The notes under the pieces: model-generated
The model's database searches: none
Seen by the model: the letters and a program-made list of their open reading frames with translations, nothing else
Told to the model about the DNA's origin: nothing
Assembly: GCA_942491465.1 (NCBI GenBank)
Contig: CALOBA010000007.1
Location: forward strand, 16,585 to 80,584
Reading direction: 5' to 3'
Source of the DNA: CALOBA01 sp942491465
GTDB taxonomy: Bacteria; Pseudomonadota; Gammaproteobacteria; Chromatiales; Chromatiaceae
Length of the DNA: 64,000 nt
Translations under genes and position numbers: made by a program
Shown: one piece after another, positions 35,721 to 45,027 of the stretch
Position numbering within the stretch: the stretch's first letter is position 1
Layout of the letters: every line of letters starts with the position of its first letter

Positions 35721-37115
35721 TCAGCGTGCGCCCTTGCCGAGGAGCACGACCTCGACGGTCTGCAACAGGATGATCAGATCGAGGGCGATGCCGGCATGCT
35801 TGACGTAGTACAAATCGTACTCGAGCTTGCGTCTGGCATCCTCTTCACCGGAGCCGTAGGCGTACAGCAGCTGTGCCCAACCGGTGACGCCCGGCAGTAC
35901 GCGGTGACGCTCGGCGTAGAATGGAATGCTCGCCGCCAGCTGCTCGACGAACTCCGGCCGCTCGGGGCGGGGCCCCACCAGGCTCATTTGCCCCTTGAGC
36001 ACGTTGAACAGCTGCGGCAGTTCGTCCAGGCGACTCTTGCGAACAAATCTGCCGAGACGGGTGATGCGCACGTCGTCGAGGCTCGCCCAGCGCGCTCGGC
36101 CGTCGGCTTCGGCATCGGGGCGCATGCTGCGGAACTTATGCAGGCGAAATGGCAGTCCGTCCTGACCGACCCGTATCTGATGGTAGAGGATGGGGTGCCG
36201 TCCACGCGATTCGATCAGGCTGGCGATGGCGATCAGCGCCATCAACGGGATGCCGACGATCAACATCGAGGTGGCGAGGACGATGTCGAAGATGCGCTTG
36301 CCGTAGAGTCCGGACACGCCGCGGCGGAACCCGTTCGTCGAGAAGATGATCCAGCTCGGGTGCAGCAGGTCAATCTTGATCAGCGCCATCTCCTTCTCGA
36401 AGAAGGTCAACAGGTCCATGACCGCGAAACCGCTCATCTTGCAGTCGAGCAACTCTTCGATCGGCAGCACCTGGCGGCGGTTGTCGGCGGCTACGACGAT
36501 CTCGTCGACCTCGTACTCGATCGCCAAGTCCAACAGCGGTCGGCCCGCGGGGAGCATCTCCTCAATCGGGACCTTCTGATCGTCCAGCAGCATGGCCACG
36601 AAGCCGACGATCTCGAAGCCGCGACTCGGGTCTTGATAGGCTTTCTCGCGAAGCAGCCGTGCCTGGTCTCCGGCGCCGAGCACGAGCACCTGCCGACGCT
36701 GGTATCCCGCTCCGGCAAACCGCTGGATCAGCAGGCGTACGAGCACGATCGCGATGAAGCCGAAGACCAGTGCGAGCGCCAGGGCCCCGCGTCCGATCCA
36801 GACCGCCGGCACCAGATAGAAGACCAGCACCAGGACGGTGGTGCCGATGGCGAAGGCGAAAGCCAAGCGCACGATCAGCCCGGACTCGCGTTCATGGATG
36901 CCGCGCTGGTAGAGCCCCATCGCCAGCATCGACGTGACCAGCGCCAGCGCGAATACGATCGATGTGCACAGCGGACACATCCCCGGCTGGAACGGGCTCT
37001 GCCATCCGAACCGGACCAGAATGGCGAGCTGGGAGGCGCCCACCAACAGCACGGTCTCGACCAGGCCAAGGAGGAGATAGATCCTGGAGACGTAGTATCC
37101 GAGGACGCGAATCAT
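35721..37115 (-). CDS. PEP-CTERM-associated (TIGR03013-like) sugar transferase
   Basis: A 464-residue polyprenyl-phosphate sugar transferase. N-terminal membrane helices (LLLGLVETVLLVGASQL onward) and a CoA-binding-like domain (RRQVLVLGAGDQARLLREKA) precede the C-terminal catalytic bacterial sugar transferase domain (KRIFDIVLATSM, HKFRSMRPDAE, RKSRLDELPQLFNVLKGQMSLVGPRPERPEF). It transfers a sugar phosphate to undecaprenyl phosphate to start exopolysaccharide repeat synthesis. The start is the ATG at 37115, with GGAG six bases upstream. Adjacent prsK/prsR/prsT identify it as the member linked to PEP-CTERM/EPS systems. Confidence 0.9.
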   Translation of the reverse strand: MIRVLGYYVSRIYLLLGLVETVLLVGASQLAILVRFGWQSPFQPGMCPLCTSIVFALALVTSMLAMGLYQRGIHERESGLIVRLAFAFAIGTTVLVLVFYLVPAVWIGRGALALALVFGFIAIVLVRLLIQRFAGAGYQRRQVLVLGAGDQARLLREKAYQDPSRGFEIVGFVAMLLDDQKVPIEEMLPAGRPLLDLAIEYEVDEIVVAADNRRQVLPIEELLDCKMSGFAVMDLLTFFEKEMALIKIDLLHPSWIIFSTNGFRRGVSGLYGKRIFDIVLATSMLIVGIPLMALIAIASLIESRGRHPILYHQIRVGQDGLPFRLHKFRSMRPDAEADGRARWASLDDVRITRLGRFVRKSRLDELPQLFNVLKGQMSLVGPRPERPEFVEQLAASIPFYAERHRVLPGVTGWAQLLYAYGSGEEDARRKLEYDLYYVKHAGIALDLIILLQTVEVVLLGKGAR

Positions 37116-37430
37116 GCGTGGCTCCAAGATGCAGTGAAGCGCGTGGGGGCGCGCGCCAAATAACGTTGGCGGGCGATCCGCTCGCCCCCTGCCGGGAGCT
37201 TGGTCGCGGGCGCGATGCTGCGACCGGCAGGGACTAGTTGGGTGGTTCCGCCCGAACGCATCCTACCATAGGCATCGAACAGGTTCGGCGACGATAAGTG
37301 AACGCTAAGGGCGGCTCGTCACTGTGCAGCGCTGCTGCTATGATGCCGGACCGCATACGAGCGCGGTCGATCTTGAGCGACGGTGCTCGATGCCACCTGA
37401 ATCTTCCAGCTAATTGAGCCGCTTCGATCC
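37116..37430. promoter_or_regulatory. Divergent intergenic region between the Prs cluster and the nucleotide-sugar genes
   Basis: About 315 bases separate the divergent starts at 37115 and 37431, so promoters for both directions must lie here. There is a short inverted repeat, gggcgatccgctcgccc (37170-37186). No convincing sigma-54 (GG-N10-GC) or sigma-70 pair was identified by eye. No small gene was seen. Confidence 0.4.
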
Positions 37431-38741
37431 ATGTCGACCATAGATGAGTCTTCCCGTCGCGCTGTCCGCTTGCCCGCGGAGCCGATTGTCGGTGTTGTCG
37501 GATTGGGCTACGTGGGCCTGCCGCTGGCGGTGGAGCTAGGGCGATGCTGGCGAACCGTCGGCTTTGATGTCGATGCCCGACGCATCGCCGAGTTGCGGGC
37601 CGGTCGGGACCGCTCGCTCGAGGTGTCTGCCGGCGAGCTGGCGGCGGCCGCTGACATTGTCTACACGGACGACCCTGCCGCGCTCGCCGAATGCAACGTC
37701 TACATCGTCACCGTGCCGACCCCGATCAACGCCCACAAGCAGCCCGACCTAAGCCCGCTTCAGAGCGCCAGCGCGACCGTCGGTGCCCTGTTGCGTCCGG
37801 GTGATGTCGTCGTCTACGAGTCGACGGTCTATCCCGGAGCGACCGAGGAGGTTTGCGTACCCATCCTCGAGCAGCGTTCCGGTCTGCGTTTCAACCAGGA
37901 TTTCTTCGCGGGCTACAGCCCGGAGCGCATCAACCCGGGCGATAAGGAGCACCGCCTGACGACGATCAAAAAGGTCACCGCGGGCTCCACGCCCGAGGTC
38001 GCCGACTTCGTCGATGGCCTCTATCGTCGGATCATCTCCGCCGGCACCCACCGCGCCAGCAGTATCCGGGTGGCCGAGGCGGCGAAGGTCATCGAGAATA
38101 CGCAGCGCGATGTCAATATCGCCCTCATCAACGAGCTGGCCATCATCTTCAACCGCCTCGGGATCGATACCGATGAGGTCCTGGCTGCCGCCGGTAGTAA
38201 GTGGAACTTTCTGCCGTTCAAGCCCGGCCTGGTGGGAGGGCACTGCATCGGCGTGGATCCCTACTATCTGACCCATAAGGCCCAGGCGATCGGTTACCAG
38301 CCGGAGATCATCCTCGCCGGGCGCCGGCTCAACGACAGCATGGGGGCCTTCGTGGGCTCCGAGGTGGTCAAGTTGGTCGCCCGGCGTGGCGGATTATCGC
38401 GCGACGCGCGGGCGCTGATCCTCGGATTGACCTTCAAGGAGGACTGCCCGGACCTGCGCAACACCCGCGTCATCGACATCATCGCCGAGCTTGCCGGCTA
38501 CGGGATCAGCTGTGATGTCCACGATCCCTGGGCCGACCCCGATGAGGCCCGCGCGGAGCTCGGCGTCGCGCTGGTGGAGCCGACCTCGGGCGGGGTCTAC
38601 GACGCCGTGGTCATCGCCGTTGCGCACCGTGACTTCGCGGCCATGGGGGCGGAGGCACTGCGCGGCCTGGCGAAGCCCGATGGCATCTTGTACGACGTCA
38701 AGCACCTGTTGCCGGCAGAGGCTGTGGATGGTCGGCTCTAG
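37431..38741 (+). CDS. tviB: UDP-GlcNAc/UDP-sugar 6-dehydrogenase (TviB/WbpA-like)
   Basis: A 436-residue NAD-dependent nucleotide-sugar dehydrogenase. The Rossmann motif is GVVGLGYVGLPLAVELG, and YIVTVPTPIN and YESTVYPGATEEV lie in the first domain. The catalytic cysteine sits in GGHCIGVDPYYLT (about residue 270). The C-terminal domain holds GLTFKEDCPDLRNTRV. This layout fits the Vi-antigen TviB/WbpA type, which oxidises UDP-N-acetylhexosamine to the uronic acid. It is followed 50 bases later by an epimerase, so they likely provide a uronic-acid precursor for the exopolysaccharide whose initiator is encoded divergently. Confidence 0.88.
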   Translation: MSTIDESSRRAVRLPAEPIVGVVGLGYVGLPLAVELGRCWRTVGFDVDARRIAELRAGRDRSLEVSAGELAAAADIVYTDDPAALAECNVYIVTVPTPINAHKQPDLSPLQSASATVGALLRPGDVVVYESTVYPGATEEVCVPILEQRSGLRFNQDFFAGYSPERINPGDKEHRLTTIKKVTAGSTPEVADFVDGLYRRIISAGTHRASSIRVAEAAKVIENTQRDVNIALINELAIIFNRLGIDTDEVLAAAGSKWNFLPFKPGLVGGHCIGVDPYYLTHKAQAIGYQPEIILAGRRLNDSMGAFVGSEVVKLVARRGGLSRDARALILGLTFKEDCPDLRNTRVIDIIAELAGYGISCDVHDPWADPDEARAELGVALVEPTSGGVYDAVVIAVAHRDFAAMGAEALRGLAKPDGILYDVKHLLPAEAVDGRL

Positions 38742-38791
38742 GCGATTTCCGGCAATCGCCTTAGGGGAAACGCTGAATCAATGAGAAAGCA

Positions 38792-39799
38792 ATGAAAGTC
38801 CTGATCACCGGCAGCGCCGGCTTTATCGGTTCCGCCCTGGCGCTGCGGCTGCTGGAGCGTGGCGAAGAGGTCGTCGGCGTCGACAACCTGAACGACTACT
38901 ACGACGTCGGCCTCAAGCAGGCACGGCTGCGGCGTACCTTGGAGTATGAGCGCTACACTGATCTGCGCCTCGACCTGGGCGATCGCGAAGGCATGGTCGC
39001 GGCCTTTGCCGAGCACCGCCCCGAGCGCGTGGTCAATCTGGCCGCTCAGGCCGGGGTGCGCTACTCCATCGAGCATCCGCTGGCCTACGTCGACACCAAC
39101 CTGTCCGGGTTCGCCCATGTGCTCGAGGGTTGCCGGCACAACGGCGTCGAGCATCTGGTCTATGCCTCCAGCAGCTCGGTGTACGGCGCCAACACGCAGA
39201 TGCCGTTCTCGGTGCATGACAATGTCGATCACCCCCTGAGCCTGTATGCCGCGAGCAAGAAGGCCAACGAGCTGATGGCGCACACCTACAGCCATCTGTA
39301 CCGGCTGCCGACGACGGGTCTGCGCTTCTTCACCGTCTACGGCCCCTGGGGTCGGCCGGACATGGCCCTGTTCAAGTTCACGCGGGCGATCCTCGCGGGC
39401 GAGCCCATCGACGTCTTCAACTACGGCCATCACCGGCGCGACTTCACCTTCATCGACGACATCGTCGAGGGCATCGTGCGCGTGCTCGACCGTATCCCGG
39501 AGCCGAATCCCGACTGGAGCGGCGATGAGCCGGATTCGGCCACCAGCTCGGCCCCCTATCGGCTCTACAACATCGGCAACAATCAGCCGGTGGAACTGCT
39601 GCGCTACATCGAGGTGCTTGAGCAGTGCTTGGGGGCGGAGGCGAAGAAGAACCTGCTGCCGTTGCAGCCCGGCGACGTGCCCGACACCTATGCCGACGTT
39701 CAGGCCTTGGTGGATGCGGTGGGCTACAAGCCCGACACCTCGGTCGAGGACGGCGTGAAGCGGTTCGTGGACTGGTATCGGGACTTCTATCAGGCCTGA
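38792..39799 (+). CDS. NAD-dependent UDP-sugar epimerase (UDP-glucuronate 4-epimerase-like)
   Basis: A 335-residue short-chain dehydrogenase/reductase of the extended type. NAD loop GSAGFIGSALALRLL, DNLNDYYDVGLKQARL, NLAAQAGVRYSIEHP, the catalytic triad Ser in YASSSSVYG and YAASKKANE, then RFFTVYGPWGRPDMA and FNYGHHRRDFTFIDDIVEGI. The DNLNDYYDxxLKxxRL and GPWGRPDMA motifs are typical of UDP-glucuronate 4-epimerases (CapI/LspL). With the dehydrogenase upstream it could supply a galacturonic-type sugar for a capsule or EPS. A Vi-type C4 epimerase (TviC) is the alternative; the YYD motif favours the glucuronate type. Confidence 0.85.
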   Translation: MKVLITGSAGFIGSALALRLLERGEEVVGVDNLNDYYDVGLKQARLRRTLEYERYTDLRLDLGDREGMVAAFAEHRPERVVNLAAQAGVRYSIEHPLAYVDTNLSGFAHVLEGCRHNGVEHLVYASSSSVYGANTQMPFSVHDNVDHPLSLYAASKKANELMAHTYSHLYRLPTTGLRFFTVYGPWGRPDMALFKFTRAILAGEPIDVFNYGHHRRDFTFIDDIVEGIVRVLDRIPEPNPDWSGDEPDSATSSAPYRLYNIGNNQPVELLRYIEVLEQCLGAEAKKNLLPLQPGDVPDTYADVQALVDAVGYKPDTSVEDGVKRFVDWYRDFYQA

Positions 39800-39898
39800 G
39801 CGCCGGTCGTCGCCGTCGTCGTCGGATCGATACGCGATTTCGACAACGACAACGACAAAAAGGCGGAATCGGCCGCGCCGCGCGAAGCCGAACCGGGT

Positions 39899-40819
39899 CT
39901 AACCTCGGGCCTCGGCAGTACTCTCGGGCACCTGGAAGATCGTCACCAGCGCCGCCAGCAGGTCGCGCAGCTCACCGCTCAGCAATGTCAGCTCGGCGTT
40001 GAGGCGGGCGGTCTCGTCCTCGGCGTCGTCGTCGATCGCCTCCTCGATCAGCTCGTCGGCGAACCGCAGTCGCTTCAGGCCCAGATCTTCGTCGAGCAGC
40101 AGCGACAGGCGCTCCTGGAAGTCCACGGCCAGGGCGACGACGCGTTGGCCCGCGTCGAGGTGGGCCTGGATCTCCGGCGAGGTCAGGTCGTGGCCGCGGC
40201 AGCGGATCACCGCCTTGCTGTCCGCCGGGTTGCGCAGCTCGCACTGATCTTCGATGTCGAAGCCGGCCTCGGCTTCACCGCCGGCGACCCAGGCGGTGAG
40301 CCGATCGGCGACCGGAACGCCGGGGCGCAGCGGCTTGGCCGGCAGCGAGCCCAGGGTCTTGCGCAGCAGCGACAGGACCTCTTCGGCGACCTTGTCGCTG
40401 CCCGCATCGACCACGACCCAGCCGTCGCGCGGGTCCACATAGGCGAGCACCGTGCGCGAACGGGTAAAGGCCCGGGGCAGCATCTGCATCACCAGCTCCT
40501 CGCGCAGCCGGGTGCGCTCGCGCCGGCCCACGTCACGCACCTCTGTCTGCTCGATCTCGGCGACCCGATCGGCCACGGCCTCGGTGACCACCGAGGCCGG
40601 CAGCAGCCGCTCCTGGCGGCGCGCGGCGATCAACAGGCAGCCGTTGGCCGGGTGTGCCAACATCTGCGCCGCGGGGCCCAGCGGCGAGGCCCAGCCCAGC
40701 GTCATCAGCTCCTGGGGTCCGCACGGACGGGCGCGGTGCTCGGCGAGCCGCTCGTGCAGTTGCGTCGCGTCGAGGGTGAAGGGTGCGCTGAGCTGAAAGA
40801 CCTTGGCGTTCTTGAACAC
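39899..40819 (-). CDS. rdgC: Recombination-associated protein RdgC
   Basis: A 306-residue DNA-binding protein. The start MFKNAKVFQLSAPF and the internal CGPQELMTLGWASPLG, ANGCLLIAARRQERLLPA and ARPRAFTRSRT-like region are family hallmarks. RdgC forms a ring-shaped dimer that binds double-stranded DNA and modulates RecA. The length is normal for the family. It stands alone and convergent to the epimerase gene. The region 39800-39898 holds only a short aacgac tandem run. Confidence 0.93.
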   Translation of the reverse strand: MFKNAKVFQLSAPFTLDATQLHERLAEHRARPCGPQELMTLGWASPLGPAAQMLAHPANGCLLIAARRQERLLPASVVTEAVADRVAEIEQTEVRDVGRRERTRLREELVMQMLPRAFTRSRTVLAYVDPRDGWVVVDAGSDKVAEEVLSLLRKTLGSLPAKPLRPGVPVADRLTAWVAGGEAEAGFDIEDQCELRNPADSKAVIRCRGHDLTSPEIQAHLDAGQRVVALAVDFQERLSLLLDEDLGLKRLRFADELIEEAIDDDAEDETARLNAELTLLSGELRDLLAALVTIFQVPESTAEARG

Positions 40820-40934
40820 GGTGGGGGACTCCTGACAAAAGGCCGCGCATTATCCAGGCAACGCGCATGGCACGCCAGGGGAGTATTGAGCGCAGCGCAT
40901 CACCGAGGTGGCGCGGTTCTCCGGTTGAGCCCCG

Positions 40935-41345
40935 TCAGGCCATGGCCGCGCCGTCCCTCATCATCTCGGCCAACTCGTCGTAGACCTTGACCCAGGCGGC
41001 GCGGGTCTCGGGGGTGAAGTCGTCACCCAGGCCCTGCTCCAGGGTCCAAAGCAGGGCGTCGGCGAACTTCGCGTAGTCCTCGTCGCCGACGCCGTAGCCG
41101 CTGTGGCGGGCGCCCATCATGTGGATCACCCGATCGAGGGGCTCCAGGTCATCAAGGGCGGTGACCGCCTTGTCGATCATGCGGATCAGCTTCGGACCCT
41201 GCTCGTCCAGCTCGCCCTTGAACAGGGGCTTGACCTCCGGGTGGTGCGTGAACAGACGTTCGTAGAGTATTTCCGTCGCCTCGTCGGCCATCGGCATGAT
41301 CTTCGCCCAGGACTGCTTGACCAGGGCCTTGTTCTCGGGGGTCAT
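40935..41345 (-). CDS. Single-domain globin (flavohaemoglobin-type globin domain)
   Basis: A 136-residue haemoglobin. The start is the ATG at 41345 (MTPENKALVKQSWAKIMP); an upstream in-frame extension has no globin character and overlaps the opposite gene. The proximal histidine is in GARHSGYGV, the distal region has LDEQGPKLIRMI, and the E/F-helix spacing fits the M-type globin of flavohaemoglobins without the reductase domain. Such single-domain globins are associated with nitric-oxide or oxygen handling. It is divergent from the SLC13-type permease gene, with a 213-base gap that carries both promoters. Confidence 0.88.
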   Translation of the reverse strand: MTPENKALVKQSWAKIMPMADEATEILYERLFTHHPEVKPLFKGELDEQGPKLIRMIDKAVTALDDLEPLDRVIHMMGARHSGYGVGDEDYAKFADALLWTLEQGLGDDFTPETRAAWVKVYDELAEMMRDGAAMA

Positions 41346-41558
41346 CGTTGGTGAGTCTCCAATCGTCGGTTGTCGGATATGCGGGGATGGTATGTGACCG
41401 GCCCGAGACGGGCAACGCGTTTTGCGGCCTTGGTCATTCTTTCGGCCAAGCACGGACGACCAAGCCGAAGACGGCCGTCCTGCCGCAAAACCCAAGCGTG
41501 GCCACGGTTGATTCAGTACCATGGGCGACTTCTTGATGGTTGCGTGGACGAGGTGGTT

Positions 41559-43517
41559 ATGCGTGCGTTGATCCGGGCGGTGTCGTTGAAGGACCTGGCC
41601 GCGGTGGCCTTTGCCGTTGGGGCGATCTATCTGGCGGGCTTGGTGCCGTCGGTACAGATCGCCTGGGTGATGGCCTTTCTGGTGCTGACCATCTTCCTGT
41701 TCGCGTTCGAGGTGGTCGGTGTCGACGTGGCGGCGGTCACGGTCATGGTGCTGCTCGGGCTGACCAGCCTGCTGGCGCCGCTGATGGGCCTGGAGCACGG
41801 GCTGGTGCCGGTGGAGCACCTGTTCGACGGCTTTGCGTCCAATGCGGTGATCTCGATCATCGCGGTGATGATCATCGGCGCCGGGCTCGACCGCACCGGG
41901 ATCATGTCGCGGGTGGCGAGCTTCATCATGCGCGTGGGCGGCACCACCGAGACGCGGATCATCCCGATGATCTCCAGCACGGTGGGCGTGATCTCGTCGT
42001 TCATGCAGAACGTCGGCGCTGCCGCGCTGTTCCTGCCGGTGGTCAGCCGCATCTCGGCGCGAACCGGGCTGCCGATGTCGCGGCTGCTGATGCCCATGGG
42101 CTTCTGCGCCATCCTCGGCGGGACCATGACCATGGTCGGCTCCTCGCCGCTGATCCTACTCAATGATCTGATCCTGACCTCGAACAAGGCCCTGCCCGAG
42201 GGCGTCGCGCCCATGGGGACCTTCTCGCTGTTCGACGTGACGCCCATCGGCATCGCGCTGCTCGCCACCGGCATCGTCTATTTCGTCATCGCCGGCCGCT
42301 TCGTGCTGCCGTCGCGGGGCACCGACAAGCTGGAGGCCAAGGACCCGATGGCCTACTACGCCGAGACCTACGAACTCGATGCCTTCTCGGCCTTCGAGGC
42401 CCGGGTGCCGGCGTCGAGCCCCATCGTCGGTATGAACGTCAACGAGATCGAACAGCAGTGGCGGGTGCGGGTCATTGCCGTCAACAAGGGCGATGGCGTG
42501 CGCTTGGGCGCCTCCGGCATCGACCGCGGTCTTGGCATCGAGGCCAACACCCTGCTCGGGCTGATGGCGGCCGAGGACAAGCTGGACGCCTTCGTCGAGG
42601 CCAACGGCGTCGAGCTGCGCCCGGAGCTGGAGGAATTCGGCGAGGCCCTGTCCTCGGGTAAGGCCGGCATCGCCGAGGTGGTCATCCCGCCCGGCTCCAC
42701 GCTGATCGGCAAGACTGCCCGCGACGTCTTCATGCGCAAGGTCTATGGCCTGTCGCTGCTGGTTATCCGCCGCGGTGAGGATACCTTCGATTACGAGCGC
42801 GGCGGCGTGCGCGACGTGCCGTTCAGGATCGGCGACACGCTGGTGGTGCATACCACCTGGCTGGATCTCACGCGCTTGGAGAAGGACCGCAACTTCGTCG
42901 TCGTCACCACCGAGTATCCACACGAGGAGCTGCGCCCGCACAAGGTGCCCATGGCGCTGCTGTTCTTCGTCATCACGCTGGGTCTGGTGCTGTTCACCGA
43001 TCTGCGTCTGTCCGTTGCGCTGCTGACCGGCGCCGTCGGCATGATCCTGACCGGCGTGCTGAGCATTGACGAGGCCTATGAGGCCGTCAGCTGGAAGACC
43101 GTGTTCCTGCTCGCCTCGCTGATCCCGCTGGGCCTGGCCGTGGAGTCCTCCGGCACCGCCGCCTGGATCGCCGATCAGACGCTGACCGCGCTGGGCGATG
43201 TGCCCATCTGGGTCATCCAGGCCGCGCTGGCGGTGCTCGCAACCTTCTTCACCCTGGTGATGTCCAACGTCGGCGCCACGGTGCTGCTGGTCCCGCTGGC
43301 GGTCAACATGGCCTTGGGCGTCGGCGCCAACCCGGCGGTGTTCGCGTTGACCGTGGCCATCGCCACCTCCAACTCGTTCCTGATCCCGACCCACCAGGTG
43401 AACGCCCTGATCATGGGGCCGGGTGGTTACCGGGTGCCCGACTACATGCGTGCCGGCGGGATCATGACCATCCTGTTCCTGGTGGTCTCGTTGGCGATGT
43501 TGAATCTGGTGTTCTGA
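41559..43517 (+). CDS. SLC13-family permease with two TrkA-C domains
   Basis: A 652-residue anion or dicarboxylate transporter. The start is the ATG at 41559 with GAGG upstream; a longer frame is open to 41370 but is low-complexity. N-terminal membrane helices include ATVMVLLGLTSLLAPLMG and SNAVISIIAVMIIGAGLDRTG. The first conserved loop is MQNVGAAALFLPV and GGTMTMVGSSPLILLND. A cytoplasmic insert (residues about 255-460) contains two RCK_C/TrkA-C domains (GMNVNEIEQQWRVRVIAVNKGD, LIGKTARDVFMRKVYGLSLLVIRRGED). The second membrane half ends with TSNSFLIPTHQVNALIMGPGGY. Related proteins carry sulfate or other anions; the substrate is not determinable. Confidence 0.85.
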   Translation: MRALIRAVSLKDLAAVAFAVGAIYLAGLVPSVQIAWVMAFLVLTIFLFAFEVVGVDVAAVTVMVLLGLTSLLAPLMGLEHGLVPVEHLFDGFASNAVISIIAVMIIGAGLDRTGIMSRVASFIMRVGGTTETRIIPMISSTVGVISSFMQNVGAAALFLPVVSRISARTGLPMSRLLMPMGFCAILGGTMTMVGSSPLILLNDLILTSNKALPEGVAPMGTFSLFDVTPIGIALLATGIVYFVIAGRFVLPSRGTDKLEAKDPMAYYAETYELDAFSAFEARVPASSPIVGMNVNEIEQQWRVRVIAVNKGDGVRLGASGIDRGLGIEANTLLGLMAAEDKLDAFVEANGVELRPELEEFGEALSSGKAGIAEVVIPPGSTLIGKTARDVFMRKVYGLSLLVIRRGEDTFDYERGGVRDVPFRIGDTLVVHTTWLDLTRLEKDRNFVVVTTEYPHEELRPHKVPMALLFFVITLGLVLFTDLRLSVALLTGAVGMILTGVLSIDEAYEAVSWKTVFLLASLIPLGLAVESSGTAAWIADQTLTALGDVPIWVIQAALAVLATFFTLVMSNVGATVLLVPLAVNMALGVGANPAVFALTVAIATSNSFLIPTHQVNALIMGPGGYRVPDYMRAGGIMTILFLVVSLAMLNLVF

Positions 43518-43625
43518 ACCGGGGCATGTCTGGGGTTTTGTCCTGCTGGGTTGGGCCCCGAACTTCGTTCCAGCGCCCCTTCCCGCATCAATGCTGCGCA
43601 TGACAATCGACAGGCCCTGACCCCC

Positions 43626-44351
43626 ATGCAAGAAGACAAACGAAACGGCACCGGCCGTAGCGGAGGCGAGGCGCCGCTAAAGCCCCATCAGCGCGACTCC
43701 GACCTGCTGGCCGGTCCGGACGACCTGCTCGCCGACTTCGACCGGGCCGTGACCGTCATGAACGAGCTGGCCCACGGCTACCGCGCCCTGCATCGGATCG
43801 GGCCCACCATTACGGTGTTCGGCTCTGCCCGCTTTGGTGAAGACCATCCAAACTATGCCTTGGCCCGGCAGATCGGCCGCGGTCTGGCCGAGGCCGGCTT
43901 CTCGATCATGACCGGCGCCGGCCCCGGCATCATGGAGGCGGCCAACCGCGGTGCGAAGGAGGGCGGCGGGCGCAGCATCGGCTGCAACATCCGCCTGCCC
44001 CACGAGCAGGTCGCCAACCCCTACATCGACCGGCTGCTGACCTTCGACTACTTCTTCGTGCGCAAGGTCATGCTGCTCAAATACTCCACCGGCTTCGTCT
44101 TCCTGCCCGGCGGCCTTGGCACGATGGACGAGCTGTTCGAGACCCTGGTGCTGATCCAGAACGGCCGCCTGCGGGCCTTCCCTTGCGTCGCCGTCGGCAG
44201 CGCCTTCTGGCAGCCCATCCTCGACGCCCTGCTCGACCGCTTCCATACCGAGGGCACCGTCGACCCGGGGGAGGTCAAGCTTGAACTGCTCGATGACGCC
44301 GCGGACGTGATTGCCCACCTGCGCCAACACTGCGCCGCCCCGGTCGACTGA
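43626..44351 (+). CDS. LOG-family protein (cytokinin riboside 5'-monophosphate phosphoribohydrolase type)
   Basis: A 241-residue Rossmann-like protein of the LOG family (TIGR00730). The two signature motifs are GAGPGIMEAANRGAKEGGG and PGGLGTMDELFETLV; the conserved Arg precedes in YFFVRKVMLL. Enzymes of this family hydrolyse nucleoside 5'-monophosphates, releasing free base and ribose phosphate, and many bacterial members act in nucleotide salvage or in purine/cytokinin metabolism. The start is the ATG at 43626. It lies 108 bases after the permease on the same strand. Confidence 0.9.
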   Translation: MQEDKRNGTGRSGGEAPLKPHQRDSDLLAGPDDLLADFDRAVTVMNELAHGYRALHRIGPTITVFGSARFGEDHPNYALARQIGRGLAEAGFSIMTGAGPGIMEAANRGAKEGGGRSIGCNIRLPHEQVANPYIDRLLTFDYFFVRKVMLLKYSTGFVFLPGGLGTMDELFETLVLIQNGRLRAFPCVAVGSAFWQPILDALLDRFHTEGTVDPGEVKLELLDDAADVIAHLRQHCAAPVD

Positions 44352-44630
44352 GGCGACAACGATCTGCGTGTCAAAGTCTGGCTTGTTCTCCGGTAAGGCT
44401 AAGCGGGATAACCCATAGCTTTCAGCAGTATGTGTCGCGGCTCGCGATGACGGAAGACTCCCCGAGCGGGGTCGCGCCAAGCGACTGGCGTCGGCTGATC
44501 CTGCTGTCCATCCGCGCCGGCGATCAGGTCATGAATGGTGGCAAGGAAACCGCGGCCGGGACGCCGGTTGACGACGCTGCGCGTGCAGGTCCATGGCCAA
44601 TTTGAGCTGTCCGGGAGTTTGCAGGTTTGA

Positions 44631-44828
44631 CTAGCCCTTGTACCAGGCCGCGTCGAGGACCGACCAGATGTTGATGATCCAGCCGAGCAGGATCAGCCAC
44701 AGCAGGGCCGCGAGCAGGAACTGGATCAGGCCGATGAACGGCCGGCCCTGGACGAGCTGGCCGAGGCCGGGGATGAAGAAGCTGGCAAGCGCCGCGATGA
44801 CGTTGCCGGCGGAGCCTTGTTCTGCCAT
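44631..44828 (-). CDS. Small two-helix membrane protein
   Basis: A 65-residue protein, MAEQGSAGNVIAALASFF..., with two predicted membrane helices. The pattern (PGLGQLVQGRPFIGL then LAALLWLILLGWIINIWSV, ending DAAWYKG) resembles TM2/YqaE-like membrane modules, in which a glycine-rich first helix precedes a hydrophobic hairpin. It is a stand-alone gene, divergent from the FAH gene. Role unknown. Confidence 0.7.
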   Translation of the reverse strand: MAEQGSAGNVIAALASFFIPGLGQLVQGRPFIGLIQFLLAALLWLILLGWIINIWSVLDAAWYKG

Positions 44829-45027
44829 GGTTGGGTTCCTTGGTATAGGCTGCGGAGCGCATCGCCCCGGATTGCTAAGGTTGTTGGCGCTCGGGTCTGG
44901 ATACCCGGGTCGGCAATTATAGCCGCCCCGGGGCGCCTGATCCGCGGATGCCGGAATCTCCAGCGCCTTCGCGCCGGTGGGGTCTTGTTGTCAACCGCTC
45001 CTTTTGGCTCAAGCAATAGGGCAGAAC

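Noticed and set aside
37116..37430. A sigma-54 promoter for the Prs-controlled genes
   Set aside because: No GG-N10-GC pair with a good consensus was found on either strand, so it is not reported as a site.
44352..44630. A possible gene fragment between the LOG gene and the small membrane protein
   Set aside because: Open frames are short, without motifs or start signals; nothing could be supported.
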